Positions 54,777 through 63,190 of a DNA stretch of 64,000 nucleotides are shown here, in pieces. The notes beneath the pieces were generated by a model that saw nothing but the letters and a program-made list of their open reading frames with translations, ran no database searches and was not told the DNA's origin. The position numbers were made by a program, and so were the translations under genes. Each line of letters begins with the position of its first letter. The first letter of the stretch is position 1. This DNA comes from Neolewinella lacunae (GTDB lineage: Bacteria > Bacteroidota > Bacteroidia > Chitinophagales > Saprospiraceae), in assembly GCF_014349155.1 (NCBI RefSeq), contig NZ_JACSIT010000154.1:150300-214299 (forward strand), in the 5' to 3' direction.

Positions 54777-57164
54777 ATGACCCAACCCGCAAAAGTGGCC
54801 GTCCCGGTGTCCGAATATCGGCTACCGGTGGTGTCTCCCGAAGAAATCTCCAGCGGCTGGCAGCACCCTGAACCAGCGGATTACCTGGCGGCTTTGGCGC
54901 GCTCCTTCGGGGCGGGTGTCCGGCAATTCACGCAAATTGGCCAGGAAGCGGAGGCGGAAGTGACGACTGGCGGTCCGAATGCCCTGCTGGCGCGGTACGT
55001 CTTGTACGACTGGATGGACTCGGCCAAGCACTATCTGCTGTTACTGCGGGACGTGTATTTCGAAGGGCAAAAAGCGCTGGTGCTACTGGAGGAATCCGAA
55101 TTGCCCGCTGAGGCTTTCGCCACGCTCAAAGCCCAGGGCCGGGAAATTGTGGAAGCGGCTTCCCAGCAGCTTTCGGAGGCCCTGGACGGGGCGCTGCGGC
55201 ATCCCGAGGCACTGCGAAGCCCGGGTGCGGCGTGGAAATTCCAGGCTTCCCCCTGGCCGGTGTACCTGGCCCAGTTCGCCGTACTGGAAGAACAGGTAGC
55301 GGCGATTACGCGGCAGGGAAGTGACTTACGGCAGGTGGGGCAGCAATTTGGGGGCATCCGGGCATTGTTCAGCAGCACCTTCGGCAACTACGAACGCTAT
55401 TTGGCGGAGATGGCCGAAGAACTGCACGCGGGGCTTACGGCTTTACCGGCGGATGAGGCCCAGGGCAGTGTAGCTCCCCTGGTAAAGCTGCTGGCCGCCT
55501 TCGTAGCGCGCGAACCCGAGCCCAATACGGCTACGGAATTTCTGGAGCAGCTTGAAGTGCTGACGGGGTCGTTGCCCGAACTGCGGCAGCTGATCGTCGG
55601 CACCGAAGCCGGGCTTTTGCTGCGGCGGGAGCTTTCGTTGCCCCGGGCCACGCTGGCCTGGCTGGAAGCGGAGTTGATCTCGGAAGTACAGGACTTTTTT
55701 GCCCACCGCAATCAATTACAAAATCGACTTCAGGTGGCCCTGCGGACCAGCGAGAACCGCCTGGAATTCGACCGGCAGGAGGGGCGTGACCTGGCCCGGC
55801 GGGAAATACCCCAGGCCCTGGGCCAGTTGCAACGCGGGATGGAAAAAACGCGGGAGGAACTGCTGGCCCTGAGTGCCTCCGTCTCCACGGCCATTGAGCG
55901 GGAATTGCGGGCCAGCAATGCTTACCGGGACAACTTCCTGCAACTGGACGTCCGGCAAACCCTCCAGCAATACGCACGCTACCAACGCTCGGGCTGGCAA
56001 CAGATCCAGCACTGGTTGCTGGAGCGGGTGCAAAAAATCACCGAACTGGGCCAGGAGCGCATCCGGGAGGGGCAGCTGAGCATTTCCGAGCGGGTGGTAC
56101 GGGTGGTACGCAACCGCAGCCTCCAGCCGGCGGCGGCCCACTATACCAATATGTTCGTCACCCAAGGCTACCTCGGCGAATCTTTTCTGGTGGGCCGCGA
56201 CGCAGAGCTGCAGCGCATGCGCCGCATCATCGACAATTGGCAGCTGGGGTACCGGGGCGCGGTCCTGATCTCCGGCAAGCGGCTGAGCGGCAAATCCTTT
56301 TTCGGGGAACTCATCGGGCACAAATTTTTCAACAACCGCTACGTCACCCTGGCCCCCGCCACCCGGGTGGAGTTGGCCGGACGCTTTCTGGAGCCCACCC
56401 ACAGTTTGAAAGAGGCCCTCGACTTTGTGGTCAAAAACAGCCACCAGCAGCCCCTGATGGTTTGGATTGACGATCTGGGGCGGTGGTGGAGCGAGGAGCA
56501 CGCCCTGGCGGAAAACATCCTGAACCTACTCAAGACCGTGGATTATTATTCAGACCGTCTGTTCTTCGTAGTGGCGGCCAACAGTTGCCTGTACGCCATG
56601 CTGGAGCAACAGTACCAGGTGAACCGCTACTTTCAGGCGACGCTTTTTCTGGACCAGATGCCGGCCGAAGCCATTCAGCAGGCCATCACCATCCGCCACG
56701 GCGCTACGCAGATGCAGTTGACCTCGGACGAAGGCGAGCCCATTCTACCCGATGCTTTTCCCGGCCTCCTGCGCCCCATTTACCGGGCTTGCAAGGGCCG
56801 GATCGGGGATGCCCTGCGCCACTGGGCCTACGCCATTCGCTTCCACGAAACGTACGGCCTGACGTTTGAGCCCAACACCAGTTATGGCCTGCCGGACGAG
56901 CTGAGTGAGGACGCGGGCATCTTGCTGCGGATGATTCTTCTGGACCGGAGCACCAACGAATTTTACCTCCGCCGGCAGTTTGGGCCCGCTTTCCGCGACA
57001 GGTTCCAGCCGCAGGTGCAACGCTTTCTTCACCTGGGCATCCTGCTGCGCCTGCCCGACGGCACACTGGAGATCAACCCGGCCATCGTTTGTGATATCGA
57101 GCGGGCCCTGGAAACCAAACACTTCATTCCCCGCGCGGCCGACGCGAACAACAGTGCCGTTTGA
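54777..57164 (+). CDS. Large coiled-coil AAA-type ATPase
   Basis: This 795-residue cytoplasmic protein has about 460 N-terminal residues predicted to be helical and coiled-coil-rich, with many Arg/Glu/Gln heptads (for example REIPQALGQLQRGMEKTREELL). A P-loop ATPase domain follows: Walker A ISGKRLSGKSF near 497-507 and Walker B PLMVWIDDLGRWW near 558. The C-terminal part (about 690-795) looks like a winged helix. I recognise no named family. The next gene, an MscS-like channel, starts one base after its stop, and an antiporter follows, suggesting ATP-dependent control of ion flux. ATG 54777 is chosen; the upstream frame is non-coding in character. Confidence 0.75.
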   Translation: MTQPAKVAVPVSEYRLPVVSPEEISSGWQHPEPADYLAALARSFGAGVRQFTQIGQEAEAEVTTGGPNALLARYVLYDWMDSAKHYLLLLRDVYFEGQKALVLLEESELPAEAFATLKAQGREIVEAASQQLSEALDGALRHPEALRSPGAAWKFQASPWPVYLAQFAVLEEQVAAITRQGSDLRQVGQQFGGIRALFSSTFGNYERYLAEMAEELHAGLTALPADEAQGSVAPLVKLLAAFVAREPEPNTATEFLEQLEVLTGSLPELRQLIVGTEAGLLLRRELSLPRATLAWLEAELISEVQDFFAHRNQLQNRLQVALRTSENRLEFDRQEGRDLARREIPQALGQLQRGMEKTREELLALSASVSTAIERELRASNAYRDNFLQLDVRQTLQQYARYQRSGWQQIQHWLLERVQKITELGQERIREGQLSISERVVRVVRNRSLQPAAAHYTNMFVTQGYLGESFLVGRDAELQRMRRIIDNWQLGYRGAVLISGKRLSGKSFFGELIGHKFFNNRYVTLAPATRVELAGRFLEPTHSLKEALDFVVKNSHQQPLMVWIDDLGRWWSEEHALAENILNLLKTVDYYSDRLFFVVAANSCLYAMLEQQYQVNRYFQATLFLDQMPAEAIQQAITIRHGATQMQLTSDEGEPILPDAFPGLLRPIYRACKGRIGDALRHWAYAIRFHETYGLTFEPNTSYGLPDELSEDAGILLRMILLDRSTNEFYLRRQFGPAFRDRFQPQVQRFLHLGILLRLPDGTLEINPAIVCDIERALETKHFIPRAADANNSAV

Positions 57165-57165
57165 T

Positions 57166-57921
57166 ATGGAACAGCTTTTACCTTCTCTGCTCTGGAGCGA
57201 CTTATTCAAGGCCGTCTTGGTAACGGGCCTGGTGTACGCAGGCCTTTCCTTTGGCCGCCTGCTCCTGCAAGGCCTGCGCATTAATGACTCCCGCAAGCGG
57301 GTTTTGGGCAACGGACTGGCCAGAATCCGGGCCTTTTACGAACCGCTGGCGCTGATTGTCATCGGGGTGGTCTTTGTCTTGATCAACCCCCTCATGCACA
57401 GCCTGATCATGGGAAGTGTGGTGGCCATGAGTTGGAGCCCCCTGCGGGAATACCTCAGCGGGCGTTTTTTGCGCATCACGACGGAACTGCGGCCGGGGCA
57501 GGAACTCATTTTTGGGCAAGAGGAGGGCACCATCCGGTCATTGGATACTTTTGGTTTGCAGTTGCAGACGGCGGCTGGCAGCCGGCTGATTGGGTACCGG
57601 CGGTTGAAAAACGAGGGCTTTACCTTGCAACAGGGTAGCCGCACGAGCGGGTTTCATGAACTACAAATTGCGCGGGCGGACGCCGACGCGGCGGGCACCG
57701 AGCGGCTGGAGCACCGGTTGTTTACCTGTACTTACCTCGACTGGCGGCACCAGCCCGAGCTTTTCGCTCTGCCCGATCAACGGGGGTGGCAGCTGCGGGT
57801 CTTGCTCCGTTGCGGCGATCACCTGCCCGCTTTCCGGCAACTGCTGGAGGAGTGGGGCTACACCATTGCGCCGCAAGCCGCACCTCGCACGTCCAGCCTT
57901 TTTCAAGACCGCCCCAACTAA
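57166..57921 (+). CDS. MscS-like small mechanosensitive channel domain protein
   Basis: This 251-residue protein has an N-terminal membrane helix (LFKAVLVTGLVYAGLSFGRLLL) and two more around 60-90 (PLALIVIGVVFVLI and LIMGSVVAMSW). An MscS beta domain follows (about 95-150: GRFLRITTELRPGQELIFGQEEGTIRSLDTFGLQLQT). That region matches MscS-family EGTV/I-x-x-I signatures. It is smaller than MscS (about 286 residues) and ends in an unassigned domain of about 100 residues. It lies between the ATPase and antiporter genes with 1-bp and 7-bp gaps, so the three should be cotranscribed. Confidence 0.75.
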   Translation: MEQLLPSLLWSDLFKAVLVTGLVYAGLSFGRLLLQGLRINDSRKRVLGNGLARIRAFYEPLALIVIGVVFVLINPLMHSLIMGSVVAMSWSPLREYLSGRFLRITTELRPGQELIFGQEEGTIRSLDTFGLQLQTAAGSRLIGYRRLKNEGFTLQQGSRTSGFHELQIARADADAAGTERLEHRLFTCTYLDWRHQPELFALPDQRGWQLRVLLRCGDHLPAFRQLLEEWGYTIAPQAAPRTSSLFQDRPN

Positions 57922-57928
57922 ATCCAGC

Positions 57929-59203
57929 ATGAATCCGTATACCCTCATCATCGACACCAGCCTGGTGGTCATCCTTTCCTTCTTCTTCGGGGAGATTGCC
58001 AAGCGGACCAACATCCCGGCCGTTCTGATGCTCATCTTTCTGGGCATTGCGATGCAATCTTTGCTGGACTTTCTGGAGCTGCGGGACTATGACTTCTTCC
58101 CGATACTGGAAGTGCTCGGCATCATCGGGCTGATCATGATCGTTCTGGAAGCCGCACTGGAACTGGAGCTCAAACCTGAGAAGTACCTGCCCATAGCCAA
58201 ATCTTTCGTCATTGCCCTGGGGGGCCTGTTTCTTTCGGCGTGGGCTGCTGCCAGCATCCTGCGCTTCTTCATACCGGAGATGAGTGTGCTTTCCGCCTGG
58301 ATTTACGCTACACCGCTATCGATATTATCCAGCGCCATCATTATTCCCAGCGTCAGTGACCTGCGCCTGGACAAGAAGGAATTCCACATTTACGAAAGCA
58401 CTTTTTCGGACATCCTTGGCATCATGCTCTTCTACTTCCTCACGGGGCAAATTGAGCACGCGGCGGCGGGCGGAGAGCACGGCAATGGCCTGGCTGGCTT
58501 TGCGGGTACTACGTTGCTGACCATCGTCGTCTCGTTGGTAGCTTCCTACGCTATTCTCCTGGTCTTTCAGCAGATCAAGAGCCATACCAAGTTGTTCCTG
58601 CTCATTGCCGTGCTGTTGTTGCTCTACGCGATTGGCAAGCAATTGCACCTGTCGTCCCTCATCATTATCCTGGTTTTCGGCCTCGTCATTGCCAACATGA
58701 AACTGTTTTTCCAGGGGCCGATCAAGCGCTATCTGAACTTGCGCAAAGCTCACCAGATCTACGAAGGGCTGCACGTCATTACGATGGAGACGGCTTTCGT
58801 GGTCCGTACTTTCTTCTTCGTCGTTTTCGGACTAACCATCTCCCTGGCCTCCTTGCTGGACCCGGTGGTGGCGCTGATCAGTCTGCTCATCATCGCTTCC
58901 ATTTACCTGGTGCGCTTCGTACTGCTGCGCCTGCTGGTGGGCAAAGACATCCTTCCCCAATTGTTTATTGCACCGCGCGGCCTCATCACCGTGCTGTTGT
59001 TCTACGCCATCCCCGAAACTGCGATGGTGGAAGGATTCAAGCCCGGCATTCTCCTTTTCCTCATCATCGGTACCAGCCTGGTAATGACCGTGGCCATGGT
59101 TTGGGAAAAACAACGCAGCGGCAAAGCCATCAAGAAAGCCGAAGCCAACGCGGTGGGTTACGCCAAGTGGCGGGCACCTAAGGTGGATGAACTGCTGGAA
59201 TGA
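57929..59203 (+). CDS. Cation:proton antiporter, CPA1-type
   Basis: This 424-residue protein has about 12 membrane helices of the Na+/H+ exchanger type. Features are the N-terminal ILSFFFGEIAKRTNIPAVLMLIFLGIAMQ, the helix-4 to -6 region with PLSILSSAIIIPSVSDLRLDKKEFHIYESTFSDILGIMLFYF, where the acidic ESTFSD site takes the place of the usual ND/DD pair, and FFFVVFGLTISL near the C-terminus. It would exchange Na+ or K+ for H+ across the inner membrane. It is the last gene of the ATPase-channel-antiporter operon. Confidence 0.87.
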   Translation: MNPYTLIIDTSLVVILSFFFGEIAKRTNIPAVLMLIFLGIAMQSLLDFLELRDYDFFPILEVLGIIGLIMIVLEAALELELKPEKYLPIAKSFVIALGGLFLSAWAAASILRFFIPEMSVLSAWIYATPLSILSSAIIIPSVSDLRLDKKEFHIYESTFSDILGIMLFYFLTGQIEHAAAGGEHGNGLAGFAGTTLLTIVVSLVASYAILLVFQQIKSHTKLFLLIAVLLLLYAIGKQLHLSSLIIILVFGLVIANMKLFFQGPIKRYLNLRKAHQIYEGLHVITMETAFVVRTFFFVVFGLTISLASLLDPVVALISLLIIASIYLVRFVLLRLLVGKDILPQLFIAPRGLITVLLFYAIPETAMVEGFKPGILLFLIIGTSLVMTVAMVWEKQRSGKAIKKAEANAVGYAKWRAPKVDELLE

Positions 59204-59244
59204 CCGGGGTTGCCCGTCAGGCCCTGCTCCTCGTCCGCTCTGGA

Positions 59245-59262
59245 GCACCTGCGGCCGCGCCC
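59245..59262 (+). repeat. Interspersed 18-bp repeat, copy 17 (perfect)
   Basis: Perfect consensus copy between the antiporter gene and the propeller lipoprotein gene, 40 bp before the next ATG. Confidence 0.75.
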
Positions 59263-59302
59263 CTACACCTTCCCTCCGCCCAAATATGCCTACATTTCTG
59301 CC

Positions 59303-60439
59303 ATGAAAACACGACATCTTTACGCTGGCCTCTTCCTGCTGGGCCTGCTGCTCCAAACCTGCACGCCAAGCCTGCAACAGCGCCTGAAATGGTCTGAAAG
59401 GGAAGCCTACGTGGGCACCTATACCCGCAACGAAGGGTGGGTGAACGGCCAGGCCGAAGGCATTTACCAACTCAATCTGGACGGGCATGGACGGATTACG
59501 AACCAGCAGCTGGTGGTCAGACAGGCCAACCCCTCTTTCGTGCGCGTTTCCCCTACCGGGAGCTACCTCTACGCGGTAAGCGAGTTGGCGCAGGAAGACG
59601 AACCGACGGGCTTTTTGCACGCCTACGCGATTGGCGATGGCTACCGGGAGGTGGCCAAAGTGCCTACCGGCGGCAAGGCTCCTTGCCACATTGAACTGGC
59701 GGAAGGGCACCTGATTACGACCAACTACGTGGGCGGGGTGGCCAAGCTTTACCGCCAGGAAAGCGCTGGCCAGGTAGTGGAGGTGGACCGCTTCGTGGTC
59801 CCCGAAAACCTGGTACCGGGCCGGCAGCCACACCTCCATTCTGCCCGGGTGGCCCCGGATGGGAATTTGGTCGTCATCGCCGATCTGGGCCTCGACCGGC
59901 TCTGGTTTTTCACCCTCAGCGAAGAAAAGCTGAAGCCCTACGCCCAGCCCTACCTTACGCTCACCGAGGGAGCAGGCCCCCGCCACACGGAATGGTCGGC
60001 CGATGGCCGCTTTCTCTACGTCATCAACGAGCTGAATTCAACCGTTGCGGTGGTGCGCAACGACGCTGCCGCCCAGAGCCTCGCAGTAGTCCAAACACTG
60101 TCTACCTTACCGGCGGGCTGGACGGGCAAGAACTCCTGCGCCGACCTGCACTTACACCCCAACGGCCAACTGCTCTACGGCTCCAACCGGGGGCACAACA
60201 GCATCGCCATTTTTTCGGTGGCTTCCGGCACCGGATTGCTCACCGCCGTCGGCCACGAAAGTACCCGGGGCGAAGTTCCCCGCAATTTTGCCATTTCTCC
60301 CACCGGCCGCTTCCTCTACGCTGCCAACCAGAATTCGGGCAACATTGTCCCCTTCAGCATCAATGAGAAGAGTGGAAAGCTGACATTTAAGGGCCAGGAT
60401 TTTGCCCTGCCCACGCCGGTCTGTATTGCGTTCCAATAA
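59303..60439 (+). CDS. Exported lactonase-family beta-propeller protein
   Basis: This 378-residue protein resembles the seven-bladed lactonase family (YbhE/Pgl-like 6-phosphogluconolactonase). Repeated blade motifs include YVGTYTRNEGWVNGQAEGIYQLNLD, FVRVSPTGSYLYAVSE, GPRHTEWSADGRFLYVINEL and RNFAISPTGRFLYAANQNSGNI. A hydrophobic leader (LYAGLFLLGLLLQTC) with a possible lipidation cysteine indicates export, so it may act on an extracytoplasmic lactone rather than in the pentose phosphate pathway. ATG 59303 directly precedes the leader. Its 3' end is 2 bp from the convergent VOC lipoprotein gene. Confidence 0.87.
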   Translation: MKTRHLYAGLFLLGLLLQTCTPSLQQRLKWSEREAYVGTYTRNEGWVNGQAEGIYQLNLDGHGRITNQQLVVRQANPSFVRVSPTGSYLYAVSELAQEDEPTGFLHAYAIGDGYREVAKVPTGGKAPCHIELAEGHLITTNYVGGVAKLYRQESAGQVVEVDRFVVPENLVPGRQPHLHSARVAPDGNLVVIADLGLDRLWFFTLSEEKLKPYAQPYLTLTEGAGPRHTEWSADGRFLYVINELNSTVAVVRNDAAAQSLAVVQTLSTLPAGWTGKNSCADLHLHPNGQLLYGSNRGHNSIAIFSVASGTGLLTAVGHESTRGEVPRNFAISPTGRFLYAANQNSGNIVPFSINEKSGKLTFKGQDFALPTPVCIAFQ

Positions 60440-60441
60440 GC

Positions 60442-60957
60442 TCAGGGGCGGGCATTCTGGGCCCGTTGCCAGATGACGCGCGCGTCGTTCACCTCCGTCC
60501 AGTAACCGTCGAGGTCTTTGAAGTAGACCTGCCGGGCCCCGTCCGGGCGGTCGTTGGTCTGCATCGGTACACCCTGCCAACTCCAGAACTGGAGGTTGAT
60601 GTCGCGCAAATGCTGCACAAAAGCATCGAAGGAAGTGACGGAAATGGAAAGATGAACGCCTTTATGGAGGCGGATTTCACTGCGGTCACTTTCGATGATG
60701 TGGAGACTCATGCCATTGCCCAGGCTGAGCCAGCGGATGTTTTCTTTTTCGGTGCCGTCGTAAATTTCTTCCAGCCCCAACACCTTCTGGTAAAAGGCGA
60801 CGCTGGCGTCTACATCTTCTACGTTGATGGCGAAGTGATCAAAACTGGCCCCGTAAACCCCGGTGGTGGTGCCAAAGACGGCTGCTTTGGGCGAACAGGC
60901 GGTAAACAGGCCAGCAATCAACAGCCAGCAGAGGGCGGGAAAAAAGCGCATGATCAT
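60442..60957 (-). CDS. VOC family lipoprotein
   Basis: This 171-residue protein has a lipoprotein leader (CWLLIAGLFTACSP, lipidation cysteine 21) followed by a glyoxalase-fold domain: FDHFAINVEDVDASVAFYQKVLGLEE, LHIIESDRSEIRLHKGVHLSISV, and a C-terminal ARQVYFKDLDGYWTEVND. Likely metal ligands are H41 and the C-terminal glutamate. An exported VOC protein could detoxify or bind an extracytoplasmic metabolite; substrate unknown. A second in-frame ATG at 60951 is also possible. Confidence 0.85.
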   Translation of the reverse strand: MIMRFFPALCWLLIAGLFTACSPKAAVFGTTTGVYGASFDHFAINVEDVDASVAFYQKVLGLEEIYDGTEKENIRWLSLGNGMSLHIIESDRSEIRLHKGVHLSISVTSFDAFVQHLRDINLQFWSWQGVPMQTNDRPDGARQVYFKDLDGYWTEVNDARVIWQRAQNARP

Positions 60958-61192
60958 TCGGTATTTCGGGCCAAGGTAATATTTTCCTGGCCCGCCCGCA
61001 CGCTACTGGGGGCTTCTACCAAAAGGCGGAGAAAGTTTTTTGCCCCGGGTGCGTAGCTTTGGCCAACCGCTGGGAGCCCCGCTGCTGCGTGGTGTGTTCC
61101 CCAAACCCAAGTCTTTCGCTCCGTAGATTTTCTGCCTTATCGCTCGCTCCGCCACCATCGCTCTGTTCGTCTGCTACCTGTTCATTGGGCTG

Positions 61193-63013
61193 GTGCACTT
61201 CTTCTATTACCCGAAGTGGAAGCACGCGGGTACGGAAGCTACCATCAGCTGGGACGTCAGCGGCTACTATATGTACTTGCCGGCGGCCTTCATTTACCAC
61301 GACTTGCGGGAGGTCAAATTTTTGGACGAGGTGTTGACCAAGTACCGGCCTACTCCCTACCCTTACCAAACGTTTACCCACCCCAGCGGCCGGCAGGTGA
61401 TGAAGTACAGCGTCGGGCAGGCGGTACTCTACAGCCCCTTCTTCTTCCTTGCCCACGCCTGGGCCAGTGCCAGTGGAGCTTATCCTGCCGACGGGTTTTC
61501 CTTTCCCTACCAATTCATGATTTCGCTGGGGAGCCTGGTGGTGAGTTTCCTGGGGCTGTTCTGGCTGCTTACCCTTCTGCGCCACTACTTCCCGGAGAGG
61601 GTGGTGGCACTGACCTTGCTTCTGCTTGTCTTTGGCACCAATTACCTCAATTATGCCGCCATTGATGGGGCCATGACGCACAACCACGTTTTCAGCCTCT
61701 ACGCCCTGTTGTTGCTCACTACCCACCGCTTTTACGCAAAGCCTGCGCTGGGCCGGGCCCTGCTCATCGGCGCCTGCCTGGGCTTGATGGCCCTGACGCG
61801 GCCTACGGAAATCGTCGCCGCCATCCTTCCCCTGCTGTGGGGGCTGAACGTCTTACGGCGTAGTGCCTGGCGCGAGCGGTTCGCGTTTTTTGCCACCCAC
61901 GCCCGCCTGCTCGTGGCAGCGGTAGGCGTCACGCTGGCCATTGGATCGGTGCAATTGATCTACTGGAAGTACGTCAGTGGCGATTGGCTGGTGTATAGCT
62001 ACCAGGACCAGGGCTTTGATTGGCTGCGGACCCATTTCCACGCCGGCATGTTCAGCTACAAGGCGGGCTGGCTCGTTTATACCCCGCTGATGGCATTTGG
62101 CTTATTGGGGTTCATCCCGCTTTTCCGGCGGCGGCCCGACTTGTTCCCTGCCCTGTTCCTCCACGCCGCACTGTTCATTTACGTGGCTTTCAGCTGGTCC
62201 GTTTGGTGGTACGGTGGCAGCCTCGGGCAGCGCACCATGGTGCAGACCTACGTCGTTTTCGCCTTCCCACTGGCCGCCTTCGTGCAGTGGGCCTTTTTTG
62301 CGCGGTCGCAGGTGCTGGGGGAAGAACACCCCCCAGCCCCCAGAGGGGGAGAGCAGGGGAAGTCAACCACCCTCACCGCATTGCGCGTCCTGTTAACCGG
62401 CGTCATCCTGCTGTTCATCTACCACAACCTCTGGTTTACGCACCAGGCGCACCGCGGCGGACTATTCCTGACGGAGCAAATGACCAAAGCCTACTTCTGG
62501 CGCACGCTCTACACCTACGGCATCGACCACGACGACCGCTTAGCCCTCGACACACCCGAGTTTTTCCCGGGCACGCCGCAGGACAGCCTACTGCTTTTCG
62601 CGGAGGATTTCGAGAACCGGCCCGTAAGCTGCGGCATCGCCCCCGTCAGTGGACAGGGAGCCCTCTGCCTCAAGGAGAGCGACCAGAATAGCCCTGACTT
62701 TATCATCCCCATCCAGCTTCCGCCGGGCACCTGGCTACGGGCCAGCTTTGACGCCCGTATCGACGCTACCCGGTATAACATCGACAATTCCGCCCAATTC
62801 CTGCTCATCTTCCGTCGTAACGGCGAGGAGGTAAAACGCCGGCTGATCAGGATCCACCGCGTGCTCAACCACAACTGGCACCGCGCCGTCCACCTCGACG
62901 CTACCCTTCCCGCAGAAGGAGCCGATGAGCTCGTGGTAGCCATCTGGAACGGCGGAGCCGCCCAACCCGCCCTCCTCCTCGATAACCTGCGCATTCACCA
63001 CCTCAAAAAATAA
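61193..63013 (+). CDS. Polytopic membrane protein, GT-C glycosyltransferase-like
   Basis: This protein of at least 606 residues has about ten transmembrane helices and a C-terminal soluble beta-rich domain (about 480-606). A WDVSGYYMYLPAAFI loop after the first helix resembles the acidic first loop of GT39-like enzymes. GTG 61193 is the first conventional start, but it cuts the first helix. In-frame codons from ATT 61127, just after a TAG stop, encode a hydrophobic stretch that would complete that helix, so a non-standard start or a sequence error is possible. A composite DNA repeat is inserted in frame at 62300-62358. A MITE-like element follows its stop codon. Confidence 0.75.
   Translation: MHFFYYPKWKHAGTEATISWDVSGYYMYLPAAFIYHDLREVKFLDEVLTKYRPTPYPYQTFTHPSGRQVMKYSVGQAVLYSPFFFLAHAWASASGAYPADGFSFPYQFMISLGSLVVSFLGLFWLLTLLRHYFPERVVALTLLLLVFGTNYLNYAAIDGAMTHNHVFSLYALLLLTTHRFYAKPALGRALLIGACLGLMALTRPTEIVAAILPLLWGLNVLRRSAWRERFAFFATHARLLVAAVGVTLAIGSVQLIYWKYVSGDWLVYSYQDQGFDWLRTHFHAGMFSYKAGWLVYTPLMAFGLLGFIPLFRRRPDLFPALFLHAALFIYVAFSWSVWWYGGSLGQRTMVQTYVVFAFPLAAFVQWAFFARSQVLGEEHPPAPRGGEQGKSTTLTALRVLLTGVILLFIYHNLWFTHQAHRGGLFLTEQMTKAYFWRTLYTYGIDHDDRLALDTPEFFPGTPQDSLLLFAEDFENRPVSCGIAPVSGQGALCLKESDQNSPDFIIPIQLPPGTWLRASFDARIDATRYNIDNSAQFLLIFRRNGEEVKRRLIRIHRVLNHNWHRAVHLDATLPAEGADELVVAIWNGGAAQPALLLDNLRIHHLKK
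62300..62358 (-). repeat. Composite repeat (copy 18) inserted inside a coding sequence
   Basis: On the minus strand the order is a CTCCCCCTCTGGGGG hairpin and GGGGGG tract, then GCACCTGCGACCGCGC (62315-62300). This is the same architecture as at 15145-15190 and 19754-19829. In frame it encodes a hydrophilic loop with EEHPPAPRGGEQGK between two membrane helices. Confidence 0.7.
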
Positions 63014-63166
63014 GAGCTTGTCTAAAATTTTTAAGAACTGATAATCAATGACTTATGGTTCTGGCTAGACAAAAAATTGCGCGCATAGTGGACTACGTAA
63101 GCCATTTTTTGTGACGCCAGGTTCATAAGTGCTTGGTTATCAGGAAGTAAAAATTTAGACAAGCTC
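63014..63166. mobile_element. MITE-like element 2, 153 bp near-palindrome with TAA target duplication
   Basis: The ends GAGCTTGTCTAAA (63014-63026) and TTTAGACAAGCTC (63154-63166) are perfect 13-bp inverted repeats. The arms stay partly complementary for about 70 bp, for example GACTTATGGTTCTGG against its imperfect partner. The element is flanked by TAA (63011-63013 and 63167-63169). A 3-bp TNA-type duplication fits IS5-like transposition. No coding sequence is inside. Confidence 0.8.
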
Positions 63167-63190
63167 TAAGATACCCGAGCACCACCCGGG

